Assembly (NCBI GenBank): GCA_021604665.1
Contig: BQJK01000001.1
Span: 892,419 to 956,418, forward strand
Direction of reading: 5' to 3'
Source: Rhodomicrobium sp.
GTDB taxonomy: Bacteria; Pseudomonadota; Alphaproteobacteria; Rhizobiales; HXMU1428-3
DNA length: 64,000 nucleotides
Shown: piece by piece, positions 18,475 through 27,961 of the stretch
Layout: every line of letters begins with the position of its first letter
Position numbering within the stretch: position 1 is the stretch's first letter
The notes under the pieces: generated by a model
What the model was told of the DNA's origin: nothing
Seen by the model: the letters and a program-made list of their open reading frames with translations, nothing else
The model's database searches: none
Translations under genes and position numbers: made by a program

Positions 18475-19350
18475 TTAAATCTCCCCCTCAAGACCAAATT
18501 TTGCCAGGTCCCGGCGATAGAAAATACCCCCTAACGGCAGCGCCGCTAGATAGAGGCCGCAAATAACCGAGAGCGTTATGTAGGGGTAAGTGAAGAGAAT
18601 GGCCGCAAACAAAACACCCGCCACAGTTAGCGGCATGGCATAGACAAACTTAATCCGGTGCCCAAGCAACTTGCCAGAAAAACTCGGCAAGGTAGAGACC
18701 ATCAACCCAGCAATAATCACCATATAAAGCGCGATAAGCGGCGGCACATCCCGAACAACATCAAGCCCCGCCTGATAAAGGTAAAGCGGCAGCATCACCA
18801 TAAGCGCCCCAGCCGGAGCCGGGATGCCTTCAAAATATTTTTGCCGCCACTGCGCTTTATTCGGGTCATCAATACTGACATTAAACCGCGCCAAGCGCAG
18901 CGCAGCTGAAATAGAAAAGGCCAAAGCTGCAATCCAGCCAAAGCTCTTCAAATCATTCAAGCCCCAGGTGAAAAGTAGAATAGCCGGCGCAACACCAAAA
19001 TTGACAAAATCAGCCAGAGAATCCAGCTCGGCACCAAATTTGGAGGAAGCCTTCAATAGCCGCGCCACACGACCATCAAGCCCATCTAGCGCGCCAGCCA
19101 AAACAATCAACCCAATCGCCAGCTCAAGCCGCCCATCAATCGCCATTCTGATTGAGGTCAACCCAGCACTCAGCCCCATCAGCGTGATTACATTGGGGAT
19201 AAGCGCCCGAAGCGGCACCCGCCGGTCACTACGGCGCAATAAAAACCGCTTTCGCCCACGGCCATTGCTTTTGCGCCCCTTAGCCTTTGGCTTTATAGCA
19301 GGCGTCACCTTGGTAGGATCACTTTCTGGCTCGCTCGTCTCGGCACTCAT
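18475..19350 (-). CDS. pssA: CDP-diacylglycerol--serine O-phosphatidyltransferase
   Basis: A 291-residue integral membrane enzyme that condenses CDP-diacylglycerol with serine to give phosphatidylserine. The CDP-alcohol transferase motif is intact: LDGLDGRVARLL followed by GAELDSLADF. Several hydrophobic segments follow, ending near residue 280. The first roughly 45 residues are basic and disordered. It lies 76 bp downstream of psd on the same strand; together they make phosphatidylethanolamine. Confidence 0.95.
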   Translation of the reverse strand: MSAETSEPESDPTKVTPAIKPKAKGRKSNGRGRKRFLLRRSDRRVPLRALIPNVITLMGLSAGLTSIRMAIDGRLELAIGLIVLAGALDGLDGRVARLLKASSKFGAELDSLADFVNFGVAPAILLFTWGLNDLKSFGWIAALAFSISAALRLARFNVSIDDPNKAQWRQKYFEGIPAPAGALMVMLPLYLYQAGLDVVRDVPPLIALYMVIIAGLMVSTLPSFSGKLLGHRIKFVYAMPLTVAGVLFAAILFTYPYITLSVICGLYLAALPLGGIFYRRDLAKFGLEGEI

Positions 19351-19426
19351 CCATTAAACCCATTCATACATCTAATCAGAAAACCAACTTATCGGCCGGT
19401 GCTCATTCTATAAAATACAAGGCAAG

Positions 19427-20140
19427 TTATTGTGCCCGCGCTTCTCTAACCTCTTCATCAGAACGCAGATCAGCAAAAACAGTTTCGCCGCCAATCGCTT
19501 TTTGGCCAACAGAAACCAGCGCTGTCTTGCCCTTGGGCAAATAAACATCCACCCGGCTGCCAAAACGGATAAGACCATAGCGCTCTCCAACGCCAAGCTG
19601 TTCGCCCGCCTTCACAAAACAAAGAATACGCCGTGCGATCAATCCTGCAATCTGTACCACACCGATTTTATCACCTTTAGGCGTTTCTATCACAATGCCA
19701 TTTCTCTCATTATCTTCACTGGCCTTATCAAGCACAGCATTGAGAAACAGCCCCGGCGTATAAGCAACCTCTTTGACATCACCCGCCACAGGGGCGCGTT
19801 GTATATGGACATCAAAAATTGAAAGGAAAGTTGAAACCCGCACCAGCGGTTCATCGCCAAGTGCAAGCTCCTTTGGCGGCATCACTTCTTCAATCGCAGT
19901 AATGCGCCCATCAGCCGGGGCAATAACTAGCCCTTCCCGGGTTTGAGTTACCCGCTCAGGGTCACGAAAGAAATAAACGATCCATAATGTAATAATCGCT
20001 GCAATCCAACCAAGTGGCGCCCAAAGCAGAAACAGTAATAGGGTTGCAATGGCCCCTATCGCCACAAATTTATGGCCATCGCGATGCACAGGCACCAATA
20101 CGGTCTCTAAGGTATCAAGAATACTGTTATGTTCAGCCAC
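19427..20140 (-). CDS. psd: Phosphatidylserine decarboxylase (short proenzyme type)
   Basis: A 237-residue proenzyme that decarboxylates phosphatidylserine to phosphatidylethanolamine. Two N-terminal hydrophobic segments (about residues 24-60) are followed by the catalytic region with [20 protein letters not shown] and the self-cleavage site [10 protein letters not shown], where Ser becomes the pyruvoyl group. The start is a GTG at 20140 with AGAGG 7 bases upstream. First gene of the psd-pssA operon. Confidence 0.95.
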   Translation of the reverse strand: MAEHNSILDTLETVLVPVHRDGHKFVAIGAIATLLLFLLWAPLGWIAAIITLWIVYFFRDPERVTQTREGLVIAPADGRITAIEEVMPPKELALGDEPLVRVSTFLSIFDVHIQRAPVAGDVKEVAYTPGLFLNAVLDKASEDNERNGIVIETPKGDKIGVVQIAGLIARRILCFVKAGEQLGVGERYGLIRFGSRVDVYLPKGKTALVSVGQKAIGGETVFADLRSDEEVREARAQ

Positions 20141-20269
20141 GATGGGACCTCTTATCTAATTAAACGCCCTGATTTATAGGGATATAACTTATAATGCACA
20201 AATCTTATAAAGAACTAAGGGAGCCCCCTCAGCAAAAAGCCATGAACCAGTTAACTCATGTCATATAAC

Positions 20270-22123
20270 TTAAGCAGGCTCCCGCACATCGTCGCTATCT
20301 TTCAAAGAGCGTTGCTGCTGCCACAGCCCGGCATAAACACCATTGCTGGCAACCAGCTCATCATGTGTACCGCGCTCAACAATCACCCCAGACTCTAGCA
20401 CAAGAATTTCATCAGCATGTGTCACTGTAGAAAGCCGGTGAGCAATCACCAATGTTGTGCGCTCACGCGCCACCTGATCAAGCGCTCCTTGTATCTCTTT
20501 TTCGGTATAACTATCAAGCGCGCTTGTTGCTTCATCTAGCATCAATATCGGCGGCGCTTTCAAAATAGTTCTGGCTATAGCAACCCGCTGCTTTTCCCCG
20601 CCTGAAAGCTTAAGGCCCCGCTCACCAACCATAGTGTTATAGCCCTCAGGTAGATCCCTGATAAAGCCGTCAATCTGTGCCATCTTAGCGGCCTCAATAA
20701 CATCCTCACGTTTCGCATCAGGCCGCCCATAAGCAATGTTATAATAGATGCTTTCATTAAACAGCACCGTATCTTGCGGCACCATACCAATCACCGCGCG
20801 CAAACTCTTTTGCGTCACCTTGGAGATATCCTGCCCATCAATAAGAATGCGCCCACTTGAGAGATCATAAAACCGAAACAGCGCCCGCGACAATGTCGAT
20901 TTACCAGCACCAGATGGCCCAACGATAGCTGTCATTTTACCAGCCGGCACCCGAAAGCTGACATCCTTTAATATTGGCCGCGCCGGATCATAAGCAAACT
21001 TAACACCTTCAAACTTAATTTCACCATCAGTCACAACCAGTGGCTTAGACCCTGGCTCATCTGTCACTTCAGGGTATCGGTCCAGCAAAGTGAACATATT
21101 CTCAAGGTCAACCAACCCCTGACGAATTTCACGGTAAACCATGCCAAGGAAATTTAACGGGATTTGTAATTGAATAAGCAGAGCATTGACCATGACAAAA
21201 TCACCTAAAGTCAGTGTTTTATCAACAACCCCAAATGCAGCCATCAGCATGGCAATGGTCAACCCAATGGTGAAAATTGCCGCCTGCCCAGCATTCAACA
21301 CCCCTAAAGATGTATAGGTGCGAATGGCCGCCCGCTCATAGCCGCTCATCACCTTGTCATAGCGCTTGGCCTCAAGCTCTTCATTACCAAAATACTTGAT
21401 GGTCTCATAATTCAGAAGGCTATCAACCGCCTTTGAACCAGCCTCATTATCAGACTGGTTCATATCCCGGCGAATACCAATCCGCCAGTCGCTGGCGATC
21501 TTCGTGAAATAAAGATAGACCAGCACAGTGACAGCAAGCACCAGAACATAAGCCCAGCCGAACATATAACCAAAAATGCTGAAAACCAGCATCAGCTCTA
21601 GCATGGTAGGTAAAAAATTGAGCACACCCATTCTGATAATTAGCTCAATCGCCGTGCTTGCCCGCGAGACAACCCGGTTAAGCTCACCAGTGCGGCGCTC
21701 CAGGTGAAAGCGCAGTGATAAAGTGTGCAAATGACGAAAAGTTTCAACCGAAAGGGCACGAACAGCATTTTGCCCAACACTGATGAATAACCCATCCCTC
21801 AGGGCATTAAAGGCGATCATCATAATCCGCCCCATACCATAGGCAATGATCAACATGATAGGCACCAGACCAAGCACAACAATCTCAGACTGGCCATAAA
21901 GCGCATCGAGCGCGTTCACAGCTCCTTTATAAGCAAAGGGCACAGAGACAGTGACGATTTTAGCCAAAATCAGTGCAGCAAAAGCCAGCACAACACGCAG
22001 CCTCAAATCAAACCGGCCTTCAGGCCAGGCAAATGGCAGCAGCGATTTTAGGACATAAAAGGGATCAACCTGGTCTGCATCAATCTGAGGGTCAGGATCA
22101 TCGTTGGTTTTTAACCGTCGCAT
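20270..22123 (-). CDS. Atm1-like ABC exporter (fused membrane and ATPase domains)
   Basis: A half-transporter of about 617 residues with an N-terminal six-helix membrane domain (about residues 45-330) and a C-terminal ATPase: Walker A GPSGAGKST, Q-loop VPQDTVLF, signature LSGGEKQRVAIARTIL and Walker B ILMLDEATSALDS. The sequence and the DPFYVLKSLLPFAWPEGR lead-in fit the Atm1/HMT subfamily, which exports glutathione-linked metal or sulfur species. The ATG at 22123 has AGGG close upstream; a TTG at 22165 would add 14 residues. A set of four 16-bp repeats lies upstream at 22238-22301. A gor gene occurs elsewhere in the window, but no physical link is seen. Confidence 0.9.
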   Translation of the reverse strand: MRRLKTNDDPDPQIDADQVDPFYVLKSLLPFAWPEGRFDLRLRVVLAFAALILAKIVTVSVPFAYKGAVNALDALYGQSEIVVLGLVPIMLIIAYGMGRIMMIAFNALRDGLFISVGQNAVRALSVETFRHLHTLSLRFHLERRTGELNRVVSRASTAIELIIRMGVLNFLPTMLELMLVFSIFGYMFGWAYVLVLAVTVLVYLYFTKIASDWRIGIRRDMNQSDNEAGSKAVDSLLNYETIKYFGNEELEAKRYDKVMSGYERAAIRTYTSLGVLNAGQAAIFTIGLTIAMLMAAFGVVDKTLTLGDFVMVNALLIQLQIPLNFLGMVYREIRQGLVDLENMFTLLDRYPEVTDEPGSKPLVVTDGEIKFEGVKFAYDPARPILKDVSFRVPAGKMTAIVGPSGAGKSTLSRALFRFYDLSSGRILIDGQDISKVTQKSLRAVIGMVPQDTVLFNESIYYNIAYGRPDAKREDVIEAAKMAQIDGFIRDLPEGYNTMVGERGLKLSGGEKQRVAIARTILKAPPILMLDEATSALDSYTEKEIQGALDQVARERTTLVIAHRLSTVTHADEILVLESGVIVERGTHDELVASNGVYAGLWQQQRSLKDSDDVREPA

Positions 22124-22237
22124 GCACCCTGCCAGACCATCTTTATAAGAGACATAGTTATTCAAAGCTCCAGTTTGGGTGCGTGAATTCTAGATTAACA
22201 GGCTAAAGCCAAACTCATTTGAGACAAGCGAAACTCT

Positions 22238-22301
22238 AGAGATATATGACTTTGGAGATACATAAAACTAGAGATACATGTCACCAGAGATTAGAGGCTC
22301 C
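22238..22301. repeat. Four 16-bp direct repeats upstream of the ABC exporter
   Basis: AGAGATA (22238), GGAGATA (22254), AGAGATA (22270) and AGAGATT (22286) recur with an exact 16-bp period in the 466-bp gap between the ABC exporter and the LysM gene. They lie about 115-180 bp upstream of the exporter start. Apart from these repeats and a terminator the gap holds no convincing gene. Confidence 0.6.
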
Positions 22302-22456
22302 AAAGAGACAAAAAAATTAGAAGACGGCCATATAAATAAAGGGGCTATTACAAGCCAGGCCCCCACAAAGCCAAACTCCCATATCCCTATATCTGGTTAT
22401 AGAGCAGCCCAAAATCAAGAGCAACCACAGGCAGGCCCCATTGCCTTGTTCCAGCA

Positions 22457-22488
22457 ATAAAAAACCGCGACTGATAATCAGCCACGGC
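22457..22488 (-). terminator. Rho-independent terminator after the LysM protein gene
   Basis: On the - strand CCGTGGCTGAT and ATCAGTCGCGG form an 11-bp stem with wobbles around a very short loop, followed by TTTTTT. It lies about 100 bp beyond the stop of the LysM gene. Confidence 0.75.
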
Positions 22489-22588
22489 CTAACAGAATAG
22501 AGTGATGAGACAAGAGACAATAGGCCAGTGGAAATGCGACCAATGGCGCTGGCTTAAGGATTATAGCGCCCTACTCGGGGCGGCCTGA

Positions 22589-25500
22589 TTAAGCAGCCTT
22601 AACCCGCAATTTAACCTTAGGCTTAATCATAGATGGGTTCTTGGTAAGCCCAGGGTTAAGTTTGATAATATCTTTATAGCGACCGCCATTGCCATAAACA
22701 CGCTGCGCAATTTTCCAGAGATTGTCACCAGCCTGCACAATGTAGAACTCTGTCTCCGCCTCGTCTTTATCACTAGCGGATTTTTTACTGTCATCAATTT
22801 TGGCAACTGATTTTTCAGTTTTCTGCTTTTCATTAGCCTTATCAATGTCGATAGCTGCTTTTTTCTCGTTAACCTTAATGGATTGGGGATTAACAGGCTC
22901 AGCTTTTTCAGCTAGCTCAGCACCCTCACGCACAATCAGCTTCTGCTTCGGGTAAATAAAGTTTGCGCTTTTGAGCTTGGGATTCAGTTTCAAAATATCT
23001 TTATATTTCTGGCTGTCTCCCAAAACTTTCTGAGCAATTTTAGACAATGTATCCCCAGGCTTCACCACATATGTGGTAGCCAATTCAGGCTCAGCCACAG
23101 CGGCGGCCTTATCGGCACCATTTGTCTCACTCTCTGATTTTTTAAGGTCTGCCTGATCATCTAAAGCCGCGCTCTCTTTGGCGGGGTCTTTATCTAAAAC
23201 AGCAACCTCAACAGCTTTAGCCTGACTTTCAACTTCGTCTTTTTTTAATCCCTCATCGGCATCTGCTTTCAAAGCAGCCACTGGCTTTTCTTCTTTTACA
23301 GTTTTATCAGGCGAAGCAATTTTATCATCATCAGTTTTATCTGCTGCAGATTTCGAAGCCTTATTTTTCAGGCCAGAAACTTTTTGTTTTTTGCCTTTAC
23401 CAGCCCTGGCAACATCATCAGAAATTGACGCAACCACAATATGATCAGCGCTATCCTCATCATTTAAACGATGCTGACCTTTGATATCTGACACTTTCCG
23501 AACTGGCAGTGGCAGATCTTTGGTAACAGCAGTGCCGACATCAGAAATTTTCCCACCAGCATTACTGGCTAATGGAGACATGCCTTTCGCAGATAAAAGC
23601 GGAGAACCTCCACCAGCCTCATCGGCTTTCAACTTATCCCGCATAACGGCTAGCGCTTTATCACCAAGCCCAATACCAACCGTATCAGCTTTGTAGCCTT
23701 TGGGTTTTTTCAAAGCTTTGGTCTGAGCAAACGGCATCGTCTTACGCGCCAGAGTTAGCCCGCCTTTTGACATATGTTCCGCATGGACAAGATGCCCGCC
23801 CTGCGGCAGATAGAGCGATTTTGTAATCGTCCAGCTGCCTGTTTCATCCGTATCAACATCGCCAAGATAGGTCATATCAATATAGATAGAAAGCCGGGAC
23901 AAAGGCTGAGAACGGCCCTGAATAGACAGCTCTCCCTCGCCTTTTTTGGCGCTGATAAGCTTATAATCAATCTGATCAAGCATCAGAGATTTCATGGCAG
24001 CAAAGCGCACTTCATCAACCCGGGAAACATCAGGCTTATCTGAAGGTTTCAGGTCTTTATCATCCCCATCAGTAATAAGCGCCAGTATATTCTTAAGTTT
24101 CGTAACCACACCATTCTTAGGTTCTTCCACTTTAACATCACTGGCCGGATCTAAGCCGGCAACTCGCTCACCATTGATTTCAGGGGCGACACCAATGGGC
24201 TGCAATTTAGCTGACACAAATGGCTTGGGCTCACCTTCACCGCTCGTAGTATCCTTCTTTTCATCACCTGAAATAATACTGTTCTTAATAACCGGCAAAC
24301 TACCCTCTGGCAGCGCAGCCACTTTTTGCTCTTTACCCTCAGGCCGTTTATCGGCTGTTTCAATAGCGTCCCGTTTTTTATCCTTGGCAGCAACAGCAGG
24401 CTCAACCAAAGCAACATCAGCACCTTTTAATTTGGGTAAATCAGGTTGTGTCGCTTTATCACCAGCTTCACTCACGGCAACATCGCTGCTATCAGCCTTG
24501 AGCTCGCCAGAGCTTTTATCACCAGACTTTTTACCTGCTGTCACTTCTGATGCAGTTTTCTTATCCAATGTCTGATCTGCTTTAACGACCTCAGCAGCAT
24601 CCGTTTCTGCTTCAGCATTCTCTGCTTCAGTGTTGTCAGCTTCATCAACAGACTTCACATCAAGCGCCGCCACAGCAATCTCACTATCCGTAACTGTCTC
24701 TGGCTTATCACCCCAAACATTACCAGTTGGCACTGACCAGCGTTTCGGTGCAGCAACAGCTTCCTTAACATTACTGCTCAACTTACTCACGGTTTTGGCA
24801 ATACCATCACCAGCTTCAACAGCCACATCCTTCACATGGTCAAAGCTACGCTCAATTTGAGCTACAACACCATATTGCGGATCGGCCGCATCAGGGACTT
24901 GCCAGATCGGAGCTTTCTTATTTTCTTCAACCTGACCAGTAGAGGCTTCATCTTTAGAAGATAAATCCGCGCCGCCATCAGCCAAACGAAGGGTCGATTG
25001 ATCCTTATTATCCGGTGCGCCTTTCTCATTATCCAGAAGCGCAGTTTCAATAACGCCTTGTCTGTCTGCTTCTTTGCTATCAATAGCCTCCTCACCGATG
25101 AGATCCTTCGGCGCAGCGGCGGCTTCACCTGCCGCTAATTTCTTATCGGCATTCTTAATGCCATCATTGACCAGCCGTTCTTCATCTTTGCCTAATAGCG
25201 CAGGCGCTTTTGTAACAGCTATTTCTGAGGCTTTAGCTCGTTCATTCTCAGCAACCGGCTTTTTCTTGGCAGCAGCGGCAACAGCAACTTTACTTGAAGA
25301 CTTATCTTCACTTGCCACATCTTTTACTGGGGACACCTCTTTTGCCGGGGCCTCCTCTTTAGCCTTGAGAGGTTCAGCTGTCTTCGCAGGTTTTTCAATA
25401 ATTTTGGGCGTCGCCGCAATAAGCGTTGCTAATTCGGCATCAACAGCATCCATCAAATCAGAGGACCCTGTTTTCTTAGCCTTTTTAGTTTTCTTGACGG

Positions 25501-26980
25501 CAGCAATTTTAGCCGCCTTAACACCAGTTATCTCACTATTCTTCTCTTCTACATTTTCAGTGATAGATGCGGTCACTTCTTCCGCGTCCTGCCCCTCATA
25601 CTTATCAACAGGCACAGCTACACGGTCTTTCGGCAATCGGCTGATGTCTTTTATGATCTCAGGCGCAGACGGCGCCGCAGTCACAGCCTCTTGTTTCACA
25701 TCAGAGAGGCGCACTTCAATCTTATCAATCACCTCAATTTCTTCAGGGCTGGGCGCTACATCATAATAAGCAATCCGGCGGTTATTCCCATCATGGTCCT
25801 CATAGGCAAAGGCCAATTTGTCAGCCCGCCCATGATGAACCAACCGCGTGCCGTCTTTGGTTTTTAAGTTTCCATCCTGGTTATATTCAGGTTGAACACC
25901 AGTTGGAATTTCCCACTTGCCTTCATTATCCGCCAAGCGCATTTGGTCTATATATACCGGGTCATTGCCATCAGGTACCGACCAAATTTTATCACCAACA
26001 ATGGTGGTCTTCACATCACTCGCTATAGAGCTGATCTTTTTGCCAACAGTCTCAGTGGCGTCAGCAGCCGAACCGCTAACTTCATCCGCAATGGCGGCAA
26101 TCTTCTGCGACACTTTCGGGTACATCGGGTCAACACCTGTTGGCACATGCCATGGGCGGTCCCCAACACGAAGGGCGGTGCTCTCATCATAATCTGGGTC
26201 AGCGCCAAAAGGCACAGTCCAGGGGGGTGCGTTTAAAGTCGGTGTTTCTTTAACTGCTCTGACAAGCTTTTGAGCTGTCATCTCAGCAATCTTGGTTTCT
26301 GCAGTGGCTTTGTCAGGTCCAGCTATCGCCTTTAAATCATCAACGGCTTCTTTAAGCTGGATACCATTCTCAGCTTTTACCTTCGCAGCTGTAATTTTGT
26401 CGCCAACATCCTGATCACTATCAGCATCAGTTTCAGCAACAGCAATCTTATCAGAACCGCTCACTGCCTCATCAGAAACAGCATCATCTTTAACTGCGCG
26501 GCCGTTCTCGGCGGTAATCTCAGCACCATCCACCGCGGCGACATTAGAGCTATCCACTTTGGCATCAAGTGGCTCACTCTCTTTGCGCAGCGGAAGATTA
26601 ATCTCAGCCAAGGCAACCTCAACCGAAATTCCATTATCGCCCTTAGCCTCACCAGCACCCTTAACCTCACCAGCATTGGCAACAGCAATCGCCGGAATGT
26701 CACTAGTCATATCTGCTAGCCCATTCGTCACACCTTCGGTAAGTTTGCTAAATTCTTTCGAAGCCGCAGCAGCTAATTCATCTGCCCGCTCCAGGGTGGA
26801 TTTCGCCTCATGATTAGCTACAGGTTTGTACTTAGCTTCATCAGCCCGTGGCTGATCAGCTTGAGCAAGTGCCAAGCTCCGTCGGTCCTGGTTTGTCTCC
26901 CAAAGGGAGTAGACAGTCGCCCCCCATAGAACACAGGCCGCTAAAGCCAGAGAAACCGATACTGTTCGCACGCCGTACAT
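22589..26980 (-). CDS. Giant membrane-anchored LysM protein with Ig-like domain and novel W-x-V-P repeats
   Basis: About 1,463 residues; positions here count from the in-frame GTG at 27001. I start at ATG 26980 because AAGG lies 9 bases upstream. One hydrophobic segment (residues 13-34) anchors it or acts as a signal. Most of the chain (35-1000) is Ala/Lys/Glu/Asp-rich and probably disordered. Within it W-x-V/I-P-x-G-x-D-P-x-Y recurs at residues 261, 284, 340, 363 and 700, with a degenerate copy at 755. An Ig-like domain lies at about 1010-1090 (LSIYIDMTYLGDVDTDETG), and two LysM domains close it (1310-1358 YVVKPGDTLSKIA; 1419-1468 YIVQAGDNLWKIA). LysM binds peptidoglycan, so it likely tethers membrane to wall. 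Shorter Ig-LysM proteins are common in Hyphomicrobiales; the long repeat-bearing region is not something I recognise. Confidence 0.9.
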   Translation of the reverse strand: MYGVRTVSVSLALAACVLWGATVYSLWETNQDRRSLALAQADQPRADEAKYKPVANHEAKSTLERADELAAAASKEFSKLTEGVTNGLADMTSDIPAIAVANAGEVKGAGEAKGDNGISVEVALAEINLPLRKESEPLDAKVDSSNVAAVDGAEITAENGRAVKDDAVSDEAVSGSDKIAVAETDADSDQDVGDKITAAKVKAENGIQLKEAVDDLKAIAGPDKATAETKIAEMTAQKLVRAVKETPTLNAPPWTVPFGADPDYDESTALRVGDRPWHVPTGVDPMYPKVSQKIAAIADEVSGSAADATETVGKKISSIASDVKTTIVGDKIWSVPDGNDPVYIDQMRLADNEGKWEIPTGVQPEYNQDGNLKTKDGTRLVHHGRADKLAFAYEDHDGNNRRIAYYDVAPSPEEIEVIDKIEVRLSDVKQEAVTAAPSAPEIIKDISRLPKDRVAVPVDKYEGQDAEEVTASITENVEEKNSEITGVKAAKIAAVKKTKKAKKTGSSDLMDAVDAELATLIAATPKIIEKPAKTAEPLKAKEEAPAKEVSPVKDVASEDKSSSKVAVAAAAKKKPVAENERAKASEIAVTKAPALLGKDEERLVNDGIKNADKKLAAGEAAAAPKDLIGEEAIDSKEADRQGVIETALLDNEKGAPDNKDQSTLRLADGGADLSSKDEASTGQVEENKKAPIWQVPDAADPQYGVVAQIERSFDHVKDVAVEAGDGIAKTVSKLSSNVKEAVAAPKRWSVPTGNVWGDKPETVTDSEIAVAALDVKSVDEADNTEAENAEAETDAAEVVKADQTLDKKTASEVTAGKKSGDKSSGELKADSSDVAVSEAGDKATQPDLPKLKGADVALVEPAVAAKDKKRDAIETADKRPEGKEQKVAALPEGSLPVIKNSIISGDEKKDTTSGEGEPKPFVSAKLQPIGVAPEINGERVAGLDPASDVKVEEPKNGVVTKLKNILALITDGDDKDLKPSDKPDVSRVDEVRFAAMKSLMLDQIDYKLISAKKGEGELSIQGRSQPLSRLSIYIDMTYLGDVDTDETGSWTITKSLYLPQGGHLVHAEHMSKGGLTLARKTMPFAQTKALKKPKGYKADTVGIGLGDKALAVMRDKLKADEAGGGSPLLSAKGMSPLASNAGGKISDVGTAVTKDLPLPVRKVSDIKGQHRLNDEDSADHIVVASISDDVARAGKGKKQKVSGLKNKASKSAADKTDDDKIASPDKTVKEEKPVAALKADADEGLKKDEVESQAKAVEVAVLDKDPAKESAALDDQADLKKSESETNGADKAAAVAEPELATTYVVKPGDTLSKIAQKVLGDSQKYKDILKLNPKLKSANFIYPKQKLIVREGAELAEKAEPVNPQSIKVNEKKAAIDIDKANEKQKTEKSVAKIDDSKKSASDKDEAETEFYIVQAGDNLWKIAQRVYGNGGRYKDIIKLNPGLTKNPSMIKPKVKLRVKAA
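24713..26221 (-). repeat. W-x-V-P-x-G-x-D-P-x-Y protein repeats inside the LysM gene
   Basis: Copies are encoded at 26189-26221 (WTVPFGADPDY), 26120-26152 (WHVPTGVDPMY), 25952-25984 (WSVPDGNDPVY), 25883-25915 (WEIPTGVQPEY), 24872-24904 (WQVPDAADPQY) and a degenerate one near 24713-24739 (WSVPTGNVW). Spacing is 23, 56, 23, 337 and 55 residues, so pairs and a 55-residue module recur. Confidence 0.85.
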
Positions 26981-27370
26981 TTGGTGGCACCTTTCATACA
27001 CAAGTAAATGTGGTATATTATCAAATCAACTTGACAAGCGCAATTTGCCGCTATTCTCCCGTACCAATACACGAAATCTCATCCAGATTGAGGCAAAACG
27101 CTTTCACGGTTTCAAGAGGGTTAACAGACTGTTGCTAAATAAGCACAAAGCCCCTAGCGGAACCAATAGCTACAAACAACCTAAAAACCGCTCATTTACC
27201 CCTCAGAGCGGTTATTTCCATTGCAACTATCCATATAGCAAAGTATATCACCTCTTAGCCCAATCAAGATGACATGACAATTTGACGCGGCTTCCATCGT
27301 GCCTGAAATGCCACAAACCCCAGCTCCCTCCCCCCAAGAGCCATAAGAATAAAGGACCACCCAGAGCATC
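26981..27370. other. Divergent intergenic region between the LysM and LOG genes
   Basis: About 390 bp without a convincing gene; short frames here have no ribosome site. It holds one hairpin, AACCGCTC 27186-27193 with GAGCGGTT 27206-27213, which on the - strand is followed by TTTTT and so reads as a terminator facing away from the LOG gene. Confidence 0.55.
27183..27213 (-). terminator. Candidate - strand terminator antisense-downstream of the LOG gene
   Basis: An 8-bp perfect stem (AACCGCTC/GAGCGGTT, 12-base loop) followed on the - strand by a run of T. The nearest - strand gene upstream is cimA, whose transcript would have to cross the LOG gene antisense to reach it. Confidence 0.4.
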
Positions 27371-27955
27371 ATGACAGATGGCACGACTCACCAGCCCCTT
27401 AATGAAAACATTAAGTCCATCTGCGTCTTTTGCGGCTCTGGTAACGGAAAAAACCCGGCATTCATCAGCGCGGCGGCCGCACTTGGGGCGTTACTCGCTA
27501 CTAGAAACATTCATCTTATCTTCGGCGGCGGGGATATGGGGTTAATGGGCGCAGCGGCAAAAGCGGCGCGCGGGGCAGGCGGTCAGGTCACCGGTATCAT
27601 CCCTGAGTTTCTGCTCAAATATCAAAACAGCGAATTGATCAAAAGCGAAACCATCATCACACCAGACATGCACAGCCGCAAAGCCGCGATGTACGCAAAG
27701 GCAGATGGCTTCATCGCTCTGCCCGGCGGCATCGGCACACTGGAAGAGCTGGTGGAAACCATGACATGGGAACAGCTTGGCCAACACACCAAACCAATCA
27801 TCCTGCTAAATATAGAAAAATTCTGGCAGCCCTTTTTAAAGCTGTTGCATCACATGAATGATGAAGCCTTCATTCGCCCCGGGTTAGAGGTCAATTTACA
27901 TGTCATAGATGAAGTGAATGATCTAAAAGCCTTACTGCCAGATCACAGCCTCTAA
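27371..27955 (+). CDS. LOG family protein (TIGR00730; nucleoside 5'-monophosphate phosphoribohydrolase-like)
   Basis: A 194-residue Rossmann-fold protein with the two family signatures GGGDMGLMGAAA and PGGIGTLEEL, plus the HSRKAAM loop. Members once labelled lysine decarboxylases release bases from nucleoside monophosphates; the LOG group makes free cytokinins in plants and some bacteria. The bacterial substrate here is unknown, and it may simply act in purine salvage. It converges with cimA (7 bp between the stops). Confidence 0.92.
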   Translation: MTDGTTHQPLNENIKSICVFCGSGNGKNPAFISAAAALGALLATRNIHLIFGGGDMGLMGAAAKAARGAGGQVTGIIPEFLLKYQNSELIKSETIITPDMHSRKAAMYAKADGFIALPGGIGTLEELVETMTWEQLGQHTKPIILLNIEKFWQPFLKLLHHMNDEAFIRPGLEVNLHVIDEVNDLKALLPDHSL

Positions 27956-27961
27956 ACGCCG

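Noticed and set aside
22317..22520. A 67-codon hydrophobic frame on the - strand
   Set aside because: It overlaps the terminator of the LysM gene and has no ribosome site.
23994..25766. Long + strand frames (193 and 230 codons) opposite the LysM gene
   Set aside because: They are antisense to low-complexity Ala/Lys/Glu-rich coding sequence, which leaves other frames open by composition. They are Ser/Ala/Leu-rich with no ribosome site or domain.
27045..27272. A 75-codon + strand frame before the LOG gene
   Set aside because: It runs through the hairpin at 27183-27213, is basic without a pattern, and has no initiation signal.
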